Part shown: positions 49,101 to 60,907 of the stretch, piece after piece
Numbering within the stretch: position 1 is the first letter of the stretch
How the letters are laid out: each line of letters opens with the position of its first letter
NCBI GenBank assembly: GCA_949361645.1
Contig: OX442424.1
Location: 4,547,986 to 4,611,985, forward strand
Length of the DNA: 64,000 nt
DNA from: Spongilla lacustris
Taxonomy: Eukaryota > Porifera > Demospongiae > Spongillida > Spongillidae
Reading direction: 5' to 3'
Notes under the pieces: generated by a model
Seen by the model: the letters and a program-made list of their open reading frames with translations, nothing else
Told to the model about the DNA's origin: nothing
Databases searched by the model: none
Position numbers and translations under genes: made by a program

Positions 49101-52100
49101 ATGATTATAAGCTGGGTGGTTATCTTCAGTTTGGCATGTGCAGCAGCGCTGCCAGAACCAGGTTATAGCCCTACCGAATATTGAAATCATTGTTTTGCAA
49201 CTACAATGCTGTCTCCAATCTCTCTCTTGGTGGGAATTTAAGGGGGTCAATAGGGTGCATCTAAAGCAGCTAACTATATTGCATGCAATTTAAAAAATAT
49301 ATATAATAAAAAAGCTGCATGCGCCAGCATACATAAACAATGAATATAAATTCTTTTGCTGATATGATTTTACAACCCTAATCGTTACCTAACCCTGAGC
49401 ATAAAACCAACAGAGTAATGTACTGACTTCAGTAATGTTGGTTACTATAAGTGTGGGGAAATATTCTAGTCCAGTGCCCAGAACCTAATATGTTAGATTT
49501 GCATCCTCAAGACCATTGCACACTATTCAAGTAGGAACCTGCTCTGTATTTGGTGATGTCAAAGTTCTAAATTGTTTGATCTTTGGGAGTCCTAAGACAC
49601 AGGTTGCATTTGATATGGGTCAAATCCTTGGTCAAATTTTATCTGGTAGTTGGCTAATGCAAAATATAGCTTCAAGACTCTATTGAAGCAATTCTGACGC
49701 TATTTCTTTAAAAAAAGTGTTCCTAAGGTTCGATGCCTATGCCAGCTTGCAACCCTTTAGAGTCATATCTGGCTTGGGCGATAGTTGATAGACACTGAAA
49801 ATATAAATACATATACTAGTACGCTCAGATCAGATACAATTGTCACTTGACATTGACACTCTATTAACGTGACGTCATGAAGTTCATTGGAAGTGCCCCG
49901 GAATAAGCTGATCAGAATATAACAAGTACATGTGCTGTTACTTTGAACTGTAGGTGTGTCCTTTAACTCCAATAATTGCAATTTAATTTCTTGTGGTCAT
50001 AGCCCATGCTATTGCAATTTATTAGCACAGTGTGTGTATTTTAAAGTTGTTTCATTGAGTCCTTCTAAAATAACTTACACAGTTAACTTGAATATTAAAC
50101 CCAAATACTCAAGATCCAAAACTAGTTAAAAGTAATGTTAATAAGGCAAATGTGGATGATGTCACCTTTGAGGGTAGCCTTTCTGATGTCTGCTGTGATG
50201 TTCAGCTTTTTGAGCAGGCATCAACCTAAAGCAAAGACTGAAGTTATCACCAATGATCTGTTCTGACATGCTGCTGCTTTTACCCAATGCGCAGTTCATA
50301 CCTCGTGATGCCACCTTACTGGGATCCCCAATTGGTGATATCAGTTTTATCAATGCCTCAATCTCCAAGAAGACAGGGCTACTAAGTTTAATGGGGGAGA
50401 TTGCAGCACATTTTCTCACATGATGCATTCCTCTTACTCCGCAATGCTTTTGCCATCCCAAAGCTTATGTACCTGCTGCGGACATCATCCTGTGAAGCAG
50501 CTTGGACTTCAGGCCACACTTCCAGTTTGACTTGGGGACCTTGGCATTCGGAGTGCTGTACAGCTAGCACCATCAGCTTTCCTTGCTTCTGTACACAACT
50601 CTCAGGACCTTGTCAACAAGATCCTACCACCACGTCTCCTTTCAGCAGACCTTCCTAACAAAGACAAAGCTATCTTTGTGTGGTCACAGGGCCATTAACA
50701 ATCAAAGCATCTGCTTCCCAAAAGGCATGGGACACTCCAAGGATAGAGGCAGTCTCTGCAGCTTTGTTAGAACAAGCCTCTGATGCCATCACTAGGGCTC
50801 GCCTACTAGTAGGCTGTCTCCAGGAAGGAGTCTGGTGCCTGGCTACATGCTGTCCCTAACTCTTCACTGGGCCTAAGAATGGACAATGATACAATTAGAG
50901 TGTTAGTTGGTCTCCGTCTTGGAGTAGCTCTGTGCAGGCCACATTCTTCCAGCATTGTGGTGCAGCAGTTGACCAGTCTGGTCTTCATGGTCTCAGCTGT
51001 CGGTTTAGTACTGGTCTTCATTATCGTCATGCTGCTCTAAATGAAATCATCCATCAAGCACTGACAACCTCCCACATCCCATCCAGACTAGAACCCACAG
51101 GCCTAGATTGCTCTGATGGGAAATGTTCTGATGGCATCACAATGGTCCCATTGAAGAACGGGAACCTTTTGGTTTGGGATGCCATCTGTTCTGACACCTA
51201 TGCTCCTTCTTACCTGGCACAGTCCACTATGGCAGCAGGTGCTGTCACCAATCAGGCAGAGGACCGGAAAAGGTCAAATACTCATATCTGGAGGGACACC
51301 CAGGCATATGTTTCACCCCTATTGCCTATGAAACATCAGGTTTAGTTGGCCCTCTTTCCCTGATCTTCCTGAAGGAGCTAGGTCACAGGCTCTCAGCGAC
51401 AACTGGTGACACAAAAAACTACAGCTACCTGCTCCAATGTCCAATGTCTTTCAGTGGCTATACAAAGGTGCAATGCTGCCTCCATCCTTCCAGTTCTGAC
51501 TTTTAGGGAGGGGGGGGGGGGGGGGGGGGGGTATGCTGTGTATACATTGTACCTGTAAATAAATAAATAAACATAATGAAATATGTATATTGAAGCCCTA
51601 AATCCAAAATATTATGGGGGTTAAAGTCCATCATCTGCGGACTGTAAATACTAGGTTAATTTATTGTTGGTACCAACAATAATACGTTTTTCCGTGATGT
51701 CAGATTCCTAAGTGAGGAGCCTGCCTCAGCCTGTTAGTTTGATCCTGTATACACATTGAAGGCTGTGTGCAACTAAAGGCAAGGTAAATCAACTTAGTAA
51801 AAAAGGACTCACTGCGAACAATGGCTATGATCTGTTGTGATATGCTGTTCAGCCCATTGCGTTCACTAAACATTTCTCCCTAACAAAGACAATCACACTG
51901 AGGGTCAGCTACATTGGACTACAGTATAATGGGCATTAATTTGGATATGTAAGTATTATGTAAGATAGTCAATATACCTGTAGGGTGTTCCACAATCAAG
52001 CTGCGAGGAAAAATTAACCAGAAGCAGTAATTTCTACAACAATAAAAATAAAATCACAAACCTCTCAAAAATCAAATACATGTACATGTACTAATTTACA

Positions 52101-55100
52101 CAGAAAATATATCAAGATTAAGGATTAGCATATTAGTAGAGATACCCAGTTTCTATGGTAGGTAGCTGTGTTATCATTAAAATAGGTCTGGTCTCAGAAT
52201 GATGGGTGATTCTAAGTTGGAAAAGGATAATGTTTATATCAACCAAATGGTACAAACTTGTAACTCTGTGCTCTCTCGTGCCAGTCCATCTTTATGTACC
52301 AATAAGAGGTCAGAGTTATAGACCGATTGTTGTTGTAATTGAGTATGGGTTTTAATTGGTACACTTTCTTGAGATGTAGATGAAGATATGTAAGGTGTGC
52401 CAATCCCTGAGGAAACCATAGATTATCTAATTAAACTCTAGGTTGTAACATTTCTTTACAGTTTCAGATTGTGTGGTCCATGGTGTTATTGATTGATGAT
52501 AGTATTTGCACTCGTGTAGCGCATTGGAATCCTTGTATGTAAGTTCCCAAGTACGTCATATCAAATAATTTACCACTTGTGATACTTGGGCCCAATTTAA
52601 TCAATAAATCGATGAGAGCAAACAAGGAAGAAAAGAAGGCAGGACTTCACCCCACATTATATATGATTATAATATAATATACTTATAATAATTATATAAA
52701 TAGCTTTATAAAATCAGCATTCAATTTAAGCATGCTTGTGCATTCAACGGAGAGAATGTACATGCACCTCTGATTTCAAACAATCAAGTGTACAGATTAA
52801 CTGCTGATCATTGTTGCTAAATGCTGTAATAAAATGCTGCTGTAAACAAACTAATAGACTAAAAAAGCAAAGAAATAAAAATTAATGACACCTGAATTAT
52901 CATTAAAAGCATAATTTTATAGGCAATCAAAATTACTAAATCAAGGATACAATGACTACTCATGTCAAGTTCATAATATTAATGCTAATAAATGTAGGGT
53001 TGGTAGGTTAGCTAAGAGCTGAAATCTGCCTTTATTTAACTACTTCTGTTTAGGAGTTATTGTTTGCCTATGTAACTTACTACATTTATAATATATCTTA
53101 TATTTAGTCTCTTTTGCTTTTATGTAAAGATAGCCTGATTTAGAATATCAAAACCTACTTCCATGTGCTAAGATTGATCATTGTGCCCGTGATGTACACA
53201 AGCACATGCACAAACAGTATATGCTATGAAAAAACACAAATGTTTTATACCAAGTTGAAAAAAATTCTCATTATGAGACAATGCAAATATGTAGTTTCAG
53301 TTGTGGCCAGGGACATATTAGGTTCTACAAATCACCTTGTGCAAGGTAGAGTAATCAACAGTCAAATAAACATTGGTGCATTTGGAAAGTACTTTGGATC
53401 CTATGAATGAGTCTACAATATATTAATAACATATATACCAGTAGGGAGCACTAGTTATTTCTCTGTCCTTCAATTTTCTGACTGTCACAAAATGTGTTTC
53501 CTATTGTATGCTCTGCTTTGAAATTTAAATGTTTCTACAGAACTGACGATGTCAAACAATCTTTTAGAAACAGAATCTCTTGCTGTGAAGCACAGGCAAT
53601 TTCTAATCACAAGTAAGGACCTTTCTTGGTACTGTAACATGTTCAGTTGTTTTTTTAAATTAAATTCAATCTTTTTGGTAGCTTACTACTATTCTGCATA
53701 CTGATTAATAGTGCATATGTAAGGAACTATAATTATGCAGAAAAGAATATTGGACCTTGTAATGTTCGTTGACTTTGGAAATATATCACTTTAAAGGTGT
53801 GCTACACAATTAGGAAATAATGGATCTTTTCTTTCCTAAATATTCGATGTTTTCATTACACATCACATTTATACTTATCTGTCCAATGTATACATTAGTG
53901 TATCAGGACCATGTCTGCATTATTAAGCTTATAGTATATTTCTTGATTTTCTATGAGCCTGCAATTATCTGTTACAGTGCCTTATTCTCTCCAATTAATG
54001 GAGAGATACAAGACAACACACAAGGAACATTTGGTTGCTTATTATTATTTGTCTGAAATATTTCCACTGCAAATGCAGAACTTGCACTGTAACATATGCA
54101 AAGTAACATGAAACAAAACTTGTGGCATAAACATTTATAATTTTTATCATCAGTTTACATAATTTCCACCGGTAAGAAAAGGAAATCATCTTAGTGCAGA
54201 TTATACTGGCATTAATAGATTTCAAAGTTTTGGAAAGTGCATGTACTTAGTTTCTTGGTTCTTTACCAACTTCAGATTGGGAATTGTGCATGGTTGTGTA
54301 ATTAGTGTAATGCTTGCAGGCATACTCATAGTGTTTCCATTATATATTTTTCATTACCGATTCATGATTAAAATTGATGTGAAGTGCCTTGAATTTTTTT
54401 TTGAGAAGGTCACATTTGTATTATTTGTATATAAATTAAAATGTAAGGGACATGTAACTTTATTTTTGTTAAAACCAACACAATACTCCCTATTGCCTCA
54501 TAACTAACGACAAAATTCTATGTGCTAGGCTGTCCCAGTAGCTTGGGCTGTATTTGCAAGTGTGAAAAAATAAAGTTGTTACAAACAGTATGCAAGTTTT
54601 TACACTAGGTAGGGAATGGCAAAAACATTTCTTCACTTAAAATGTAGCTATAAACTGCAGAAAAAAGAGTGTATTTATTCTGTACAACTGTGTGTCTCAA
54701 TTTCAAAGATGCAATAAATATTCTTCGTAAGCTGTAATAAGATTTGTAGCAATAATTATGTTTCAGATTGGGATAATGTCTTACAGTGTGCTTAAAATGT
54801 AGATCATGGTACTACTGTACAGGTGTTCAAGGCAATCCTTATACCTTACCGGATCAGTCAGGAATGGTTACTAGAAAAGAACCTAGTTTGAGACGAACTG
54901 TCAGTGTCAGAGGAACACTACATTTGACAAACAAGCAAAAGCAAAGGGTATGTAAAGAGAGTAATAATTGTTTATTTGTTGTACAATAATTAAAGTTGGT
55001 ATCAATTATTAATTAACTTTTGTTTTGAACTGTAGGTGTATCCTTTAACCACATCTCATGTAGTTATGCATAGCCCACGCTGTTGCAATTTTCTATAGCA

Positions 55101-55542
55101 CAGTGAAGTTGTTTTGTTGACTTGTTCTAAAGAACATATTATATGGGGGCAAAAGTACATTATCTGTGGATAGATCGTTTTTTTTTTTAAAATTTAAGGC
55201 TAATCAATAATAGGTGCCAAAAATATTGATGGAACATAAACTTAGTCAATTCTAATATAGACAGATGGTAGGTAGATTGGTCAGAGCTATTAATATAGTG
55301 ATGAACAATGAAGCAAAGATGGGTTGTATTTATTTTTGGCTTGTGTATAAAGCATGAACCATTTTCTGGCATTATGGGGGCTGAGGGTTATATAAATTGT
55401 TATATTTGATCATGTTTGTTAACTTCAGCTTTGTAGATCTTAATGAAGACTGTCTTGTAGAAGCAATTTAGTGTATAAATTAATTAATAACTGGCTTATA
55501 TATTACTAGTACCTTTAAATAGATGGCAAGTTTACCCAAAGT

Positions 55543-55637
<95 letters not shown>

Positions 55638-55921
55638 TTCACAACTATAATATATTAGAATACATGAACTTAATCTTTTTTTCTTCTTTAGGAGTGATGA
55701 TTTACTATCAGGGCTGATACCATAGCTTTTAGTTTTCTTAAGCATCAGTAACAGAGAGCTTTCTCTTATTTGTTGATCAAATGTTGTATAAAAATAAATA
55801 ACTGCTTAGAATTGTGTTCTTCAAATAGTTGTCTGTGGAGATCGACACAAAAGGTGGTGAAGAATATTGCAGTACCTCCTCTCCTGCTGACAGTGATGAC
55901 ATATATATAGCTACTCAGTGA
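46151..55921 (+). CDS. PDZ domain plus leucine-rich-repeat protein, 429 residues
   Basis: Eleven exons: 46151-46480, 46563-46589, 46643-46756, 46821-46909, 46961-47085, 47224-47392, 47445-47528, 47593-47654, 53541-53612, 54823-54947, 55829-55921. Their sum is 1290 nt, exactly 429 codons plus a stop, and every phase agrees. Residues 1-50 are Ser/Arg/Pro-rich (MSTRESRSRSPTPRWQSP). Residues ~60-155 form a PDZ-like domain (GWGVVLRGVTSEF, CHVDSVHEQGAAE, IVSINGESIKDYEHSDVV). Residues ~190-330 are leucine-rich repeats (LEYLSFAHNVL, LKKLDLSRNLLSQFPECL, LEVLVLAENNITELPSSL). The C-terminal ~95 residues are polar with RKEPSLRRTVSVRG, a basophilic-kinase-like site. A cytoplasmic adaptor role is inferred. 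No signal peptide or membrane segment is seen. LAP proteins (Scribble, Erbin) have the opposite order, LRR then PDZ. The 5.9 kb intron 8 holds a retroelement. Confidence 0.88.
48609..48815. repeat. Degenerate tandem duplicate, ~105 bp unit
   Basis: Unit 1 starts GACCACATCATGGTGTGGCA and unit 2 starts GACCACATCATGGTAGTAGT near 48714. Both then read CGCACCCA/GCACCCA..GG.CCAG..TAC/CACCTT.GTCCCAG.TTGG. GC-rich compared with the surroundings. Origin unknown. Confidence 0.6.
50110..51580 (+). pseudogene. LINE-like retroelement fragment, copy 2 (5'-truncated, with tail)
   Basis: Same family as 43950-45590, on the sense strand of the host intron. Recognisable parts are LGDLGIRSAVQLAPSAFLAS-like coding near 50540-50590, MDNDTIRVLVGLRLGVALCR near 50880-50940, [20 protein letters not shown] near 51090-51140, WDAICSDTYAPSYLAQSTMA near 51177-51235, and SYLLQ...SFSGYT near 51425-51460. 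Frameshifts and in-frame stops are present. The 3' end has a ~22-base G run (51510-51530) and a (TAAA)n-type tail at 51556-51572, typical of LINE 3' ends. The RT core is absent. Confidence 0.75.
54985..55245. repeat. Repeat matching the flanks of retroelement copy 2
   Basis: 55025-55100 (TTTTGAACTGTAGGTGTATCC, then ATAGCCCACGCTGTTGCAATTT) resembles 49942-50030, and 55140-55235 (ATTATATGGGGGCAAAAGTA) resembles 51604-51690. It looks like the same repeat without the retroelement between. Confidence 0.65.
55543..55635. repeat. (TA)n tract with AATT interruptions
   Basis: About 90 bases of TATA with two ATAATTAT interruptions; wholly self-complementary. In the last intron of the PDZ-LRR gene. Confidence 0.95.
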
Positions 55922-56400
55922 ATTTATTTTTTATTATTGTACACATGTCACTTAATATTTATCATCAAAAACACAGGTTGTTTTTTATATCCCCACCTAA
56001 GATTTGTCTGTAAAATCTAAGCGGAAAAAAACTGAATGAATGATAATTTACTATGTAATATAATTCCATGGATGTGAGAATATGGTGTGAGGCATTTTGA
56101 AAGATATTATAAATTCACTAATATGAATAGTCTTACTCTTACAATTCTGCTACCTTTGTGCTACCGACCTTGCCTATAGTTCTGCTAACTTTTAAATGGT
56201 TCGTATGCTGTGTAACTCTCATCAGCTCACTGGCAGGTGATTATCCCAGCTCGACCTACAACCAACTAGTTATCGATTGAGGCTGTTCTTATTTAATCAG
56301 GATGTTTTGCATTGTCGTGGTGGTAATATAGAGCACCCTTTCACCAAGCCAGACGAGTATATTGATATTTTTGAAGTTACCCATCTCACTGCCTTACCCA
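55922..56400. other. 3' flank of the PDZ-LRR gene
   Basis: AT-rich sequence that probably includes the 3' UTR. No gene is seen before the satellite begins. Confidence 0.5.
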
Positions 56401-59140
56401 GAAATGCTATTTCTACTTTGAAATATTCCCAATACATGTAGTATCATTAAAATCAAAATAATCACTTTTAATGATAGTAAATAGGATAGTATATCTGGCA
56501 TATTTATGGTTTATGATAAACCATGTTATAAACCATAAGTGTTACTTCTACAATGAAATATTCACAATACATGCAGTATCATTAAAATCATAACAACAAC
56601 TTTTAATAATTAAACCATTACTCGTTAGTAAATTAAGATCCATAAGGTTACTATGTTTAAGAGTTTTAGATTTAATCTGGCAAATATGTGACTTATGATA
56701 AACCATAAGTGTTACTTCTACACTGAGATTTTCACAATAACACTTACGGTTTAACATGGTTTATCATAAACCATTCAATGGTAAATTAAATCTAATGCAC
56801 TCAGACATACTATCCATATGTATTTAGATTTACTAACTAGTAATGGTTTAATTATTAAAAGTCATTATTATGATTTTAATGATAATACATGTATTGCGAA
56901 TATCTCAGTGTAGAAATAACACTTAATAATAATAATGATAATTTCATATGAATGTAATATACACATAGGCAAGTAATGGCATAAATTAGATATGCACTTG
57001 TATACTTGTCGGGTAACTTGGTTTATCATACACCATGATGACGTCAGATTAAATCTAATACCTTTAAACATACTATCTATATAAGTATAGATTTACTAAC
57101 AAAAAATGGTTTAATTATTAAAAGTCGTTATTATGATTTTAATGATAATACATGTATTGTGATTATTTCATGGTTGAAATAACACATGGTTTAACATGGT
57201 TTATCATAAACCATTCAATGGTAAATTAAATCTAATGCACTCAGACATACTATCCATATGTATCTAGATTTACTAACTAGTAATGGTGTAATTATTAAAA
57301 TTCGTTATTATGATTTTAATGATAATAAATGTATTCAGTGTAGAAATAACACTTGTCGGTTAACTTGGTTAATCATACACCATGATGACGTCAGATTAAA
57401 TCTAAAACCTTTAAACATACTATCTATATAAGTATAGATTTACTAACTAGTAATGGTTTAATTATTAAAAGTCGTTATCATGATTTTAATGATAATACAT
57501 GTATTGTGAATTCTCAGTGTAGAAATAAAACTCATGGTTTAACATGGTTTATCATAAACCATTCAATGGTAAATTATATCTAATACACTCAGACATACTA
57601 TCCATATGTTTCTAGATTTACCAACTAGTAATGGTTTAACTATTAAAAGTCGTTATTATGATATTAATGATCAACATGTATTGTGAATATCTCAATGTGG
57701 AAACAACACTTATGGTTTAATTTGGTTAATCGTACACCATGATGACGTCCGATGAAATCTAATACCCTTGAACATACTATCCATATAAATATAGATTTAC
57801 TAACTAGTAATGGTTTAATTATTAAAAGTCGTTATTATGATTTTAATGATCAACATGTATTGTGATTATCTCATAGTAGAAATAACACATGGTTTAACAT
57901 GGTTTATCATAAACCATTCAATGGTAAATTAAATCTAATGCACTCAGACATACTATCCATATGTATCTAGATTTACTAAGTACTAATGGTTTAATTATTA
58001 AAAGTCGTTATTATGATTTAAATGATAATACTTGTATTGTGAATATCTCAGTGTAGAAACAACACTTATGGTTTAACTTGGTTTATCATACACCATGATG
58101 ACGTCAGATTAAATCTAATACCTTTAAACATACTATCTACATAAGTATAGATTTACTAACTAGTAATGGTTTATTTATTAAAAGTCGTTATCATGATTTT
58201 AATGATAATACATGTATTGTGAATATCTGTGTAGAAATAACACTTATGGTTTAAATTGGTTTATCATAAACCATTCAATGGTAAATTAAATCTAATACAC
58301 TCAGATATACTATCCATATGTATCTAGATTTACTAACTAGTAATGGTTTAATCATTAAAAGTCGATTTTAATGATACTACAAGTGTTGTGAATATCTCAG
58401 CATGGAAACAACACTTATTTACCTTGGTTAATCATACACCATGATGACGTCAGATTAAATCTAAAACCATTAAACATACTATCCATATAAATATAGATTT
58501 ACTAACTAGTTATGGTTTAATTATTAAAAGTCGTTATTTTGATTTTAATGATAATACATGTATTGTGAATATCTCAGTGTAGAAATAACACTTATGGTTT
58601 AACTTAGTTTATCATTTCTACACTGAGATATTCACAATACATGTATTATCATTAAAATCATAATAACGACTTTTAATAAATAAACCATTACTAGTTAGTA
58701 AATCTAGATACAAATGGATAGTATATCTGTGTATTAGATTTAATTTACCATTGAATGGTTTATGATTAACCATGTTAAACCATGTGTTATTTCTACACTG
58801 AGATATTCACAATACATGTATTATCATTAAAATCATAATAACGACTTTTAATAATTAAACCATAACTAGTTAGTAAATCTATATTTATATGGATAGTATG
58901 TTTAATGGTTTTAGATTTAATCTGACGTCATCATGGTGTATGATTAACCAAGGTAAACAAGTGTTGTTTCCATGCTGAGATATTCACAACATTTGTAGTA
59001 TCATTAAAATCATAATAACGACTTTTAATAATTAAACCATTACTAGTTAGTAAATCTAGATACATATGGATAGTATGTCTGAGTGTATTAGTTTTAATTT
59101 ACCATTGAATGGTTTATGATAAACCATGTTAAACCATAAG
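56400..59140. repeat. AT-rich satellite of ~350 bp dimers with orientation switches
   Basis: Repeated blocks include TTTACTAACTAGTAATGG, TTAATTATTAAAAGTCGTTA, TGATTTTAATGATAATACAT and GTGAATATCTCAGTGTAGAA. Two monomer types of ~175 bp alternate. Type A has CACCATGATGACGTCAGATT. Type B has TTTATCATAAACCATTCAAT. TGACGTCA occurs at 57038, 57386, 58098 and 58445, with a one-base variant at 57743, giving spacings of 347-357 bp, and again at 58923 in the inverted part. Orientation is reversed in 56400-56750, forward in 56750-58615 and reversed again in 58615-59140. No coding capacity. Confidence 0.92.
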
Positions 59141-59281
59141 TGTTTGATTTTGAAGTTTGATTTTGAAATATAGTTTTAATTATTTAGCGATCTGCATTAC
59201 ATTTTAAATTTAATATTCTTTGGTTTGTTGTGTATATATCCGCCCTGTTTGTAATTAATCTCCCGCTCGCATTAATTGTGT

Positions 59282-59282
<1 letters not shown>

Positions 59283-59345
<63 letters not shown>
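59283..59345. repeat. (GT)n microsatellite
   Basis: About 60 bases of GT repeats. The 91-codon frame across it is spurious. Confidence 0.95.
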
Positions 59346-59347
<2 letters not shown>

Positions 59348-59799
59348 TGTGCATGTGTATGTGTGTGTGTTCAATTATTAGTGCATCTACAGTGTAATTA
59401 GCATGCAAGCATCGGGAGAAGTTGCAACAACGGATTTTAACGAGTACTGCATGTACCAAGGATTATAATAATCCTTGATGTACCCCACAAAAAAGGCTTG
59501 TGGTGTTTGAACGAGCGTATTGTCATAATCCCGAGCGCTGCTGTGCGCCACTCTTCAAAATCTTGTTAGAGTACTATTTCTTTTACACACTAGCATTAAT
59601 TAAGCCTACTCGTACGTGTTTGAAAAGTATTCTGCGATAGAAAAAACGTACATTTCAAAACAATGCGTCATTTTGATCTGGGAACGAGAATAATGGCAAC
59701 CTTCGATTCTTTGATCCAATTATTCGCTCTGGCCCTAATCACGTGAACTAATAGCTTTCAAATCGCGACTGAGGTGAGGCGGTTGTGTTTGTTGCTTGT

Positions 59800-60618
59800 T
59801 TAGTTCTTGTGCATGTGTGTGTGTGCTCATGCGCGGTGGTGTAGTTCAGCGTGACCCGCACTCAGCGTAAATATGGATGCGGTTGAAAATGCTGTGCGTT
59901 TTGCGATGACAGAGCTGGGAGTGGAAGGGGGCACCTTTTAGTTTTATAAGCGGCTGTGATTGTTTTTGCCTACAAGTTACGGTAAACCCTGTGCTATTTT
60001 CTGTTGCCGTACGTTTTTGACCGCAAGCGCTGTTTGCCAGACACTAAATAGAGTCTAGGAACGGGACTAGTTGTTATGTCTTTGGTGGTATTTAGCAAGG
60101 GTTTGCACGAGACGAAATGTATGTGTAGGCAATTATATGCTGTGTAATAAACGTTTTGCTTCTATTTAGGGCGATTAACATACTTAAAGCTGAGATGTCA
60201 GATAATGAACGAGGCTCTAGAGATGATGAAAAAGGTAGATGAGGCCTGCAAACCATGTTACGATTCTAGGTAGTCAGTCTGCAACACTTCTTCTTAATCC
60301 CAGGGTCAAAAAAGATCAAGTTATCAAGTGGTGAGTATCGTATAAAAAGGAATTGTCTGATAACAATAACTTGTGATGAACATTATACATAGTGCTCTTA
60401 GGCAACCCATGAACTCCACCTGTGCATTGAGTTATAAATTAAATAATGCAATGGCTAGTTATACTGATCGGAATATGTGGGTGTCATTTATACATGTTGT
60501 ACTTAGATGACCCTTGCATGGGCTGTGCATTGTTTAAAAAAGTCATATATGATATTGTCCTTCCCTTCTTCTGTAGCTGAAGCTTCAGAATCCTCTAATA
60601 CAGAGGTGAAGAAGATTG
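59800..60618 (+). CDS. Start of an unrecognised Lys/Ser/Glu-rich gene (partial)
   Basis: A less AT-rich 5' region (59750-59930) precedes a likely leader exon. Coding begins at ATG 60195 and runs through 60195-60234, 60304-60330 and 60577-60618. All have GT donors and AG acceptors, and phase 1 is kept throughout. The product begins MSDNERGSRDDEKG, then SKKIKLSSAEASESSNTEVK: a charged, probably disordered N-terminus with a KKIK-type basic patch that may be nuclear. No further exons could be identified before the foldback element at 60.9 kb; the gene may continue beyond it or off the window. An upstream short frame (ATG 59873, MDAVENAVRFAMTELGVEGG) ends at once and may be a uORF. Confidence 0.6.
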
Positions 60619-60774
60619 GTGAGTAAGCTTGTGATTAAATTTATTGCTGGTTTCCATTCCCCCTAATGAGTTATAAGGAGTAACTACTTGTAGGCCTAGT
60701 TATTGCAAGCTAGTGAGGTATGAGTATGGGGTAAATTCACGTGAGATGGATCAACTTTGCCATGACATTGTCCA

Positions 60775-60903
60775 ATGTTGTTAATCAATGATATCATATT
60801 TAGATGTGCATACATACATTTTGAGGTCTCTGTTATTAATCACTGATAAACTAACCACTGATATGATTTAATTTCTACCATGTTTAGCAATGCCTATGTA
60901 AAC
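60775..60903. repeat. Direct repeat flanking the foldback element, left copy
   Basis: Shares TGATATCAT.TTTAGAT.TGCAT.CATACATTTTGAGGTCTCTGTT and AGCAATGCCTATGTAAA with 62258-62384, in the same orientation. Confidence 0.75.
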
Positions 60904-60907
60904 ACGG

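Larger units (their letters stand above)
47655..53540 (+). other. 5.9 kb intron of the PDZ-LRR gene
   Basis: It contains an AT-rich hairpin-like tract (48346-48425, TATATAT/TTATTATTATGATTATAATT), a degenerate ~105 bp tandem pair at 48609-48815, and a LINE-like fragment at ~50110-51580. No host exon is needed: flanking exons join in phase 1 without it. Confidence 0.7.

Noticed and set aside
54777..54822. Small exon after the TTTCAG near 54767 in the PDZ-LRR gene
   Set aside because: It would hit an in-frame stop; joining 53612 to 54823 keeps the phase without it.
46151..55921. Erbin/Scribble (LAP) orthologue
   Set aside because: LAP proteins have ~16 LRRs first and PDZ last; here the order is reversed and the protein is much shorter.
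56400..59140. CRISPR-like array
   Set aside because: Units are ~175/350 bp, homologous throughout, without unique spacers, in an animal genome.
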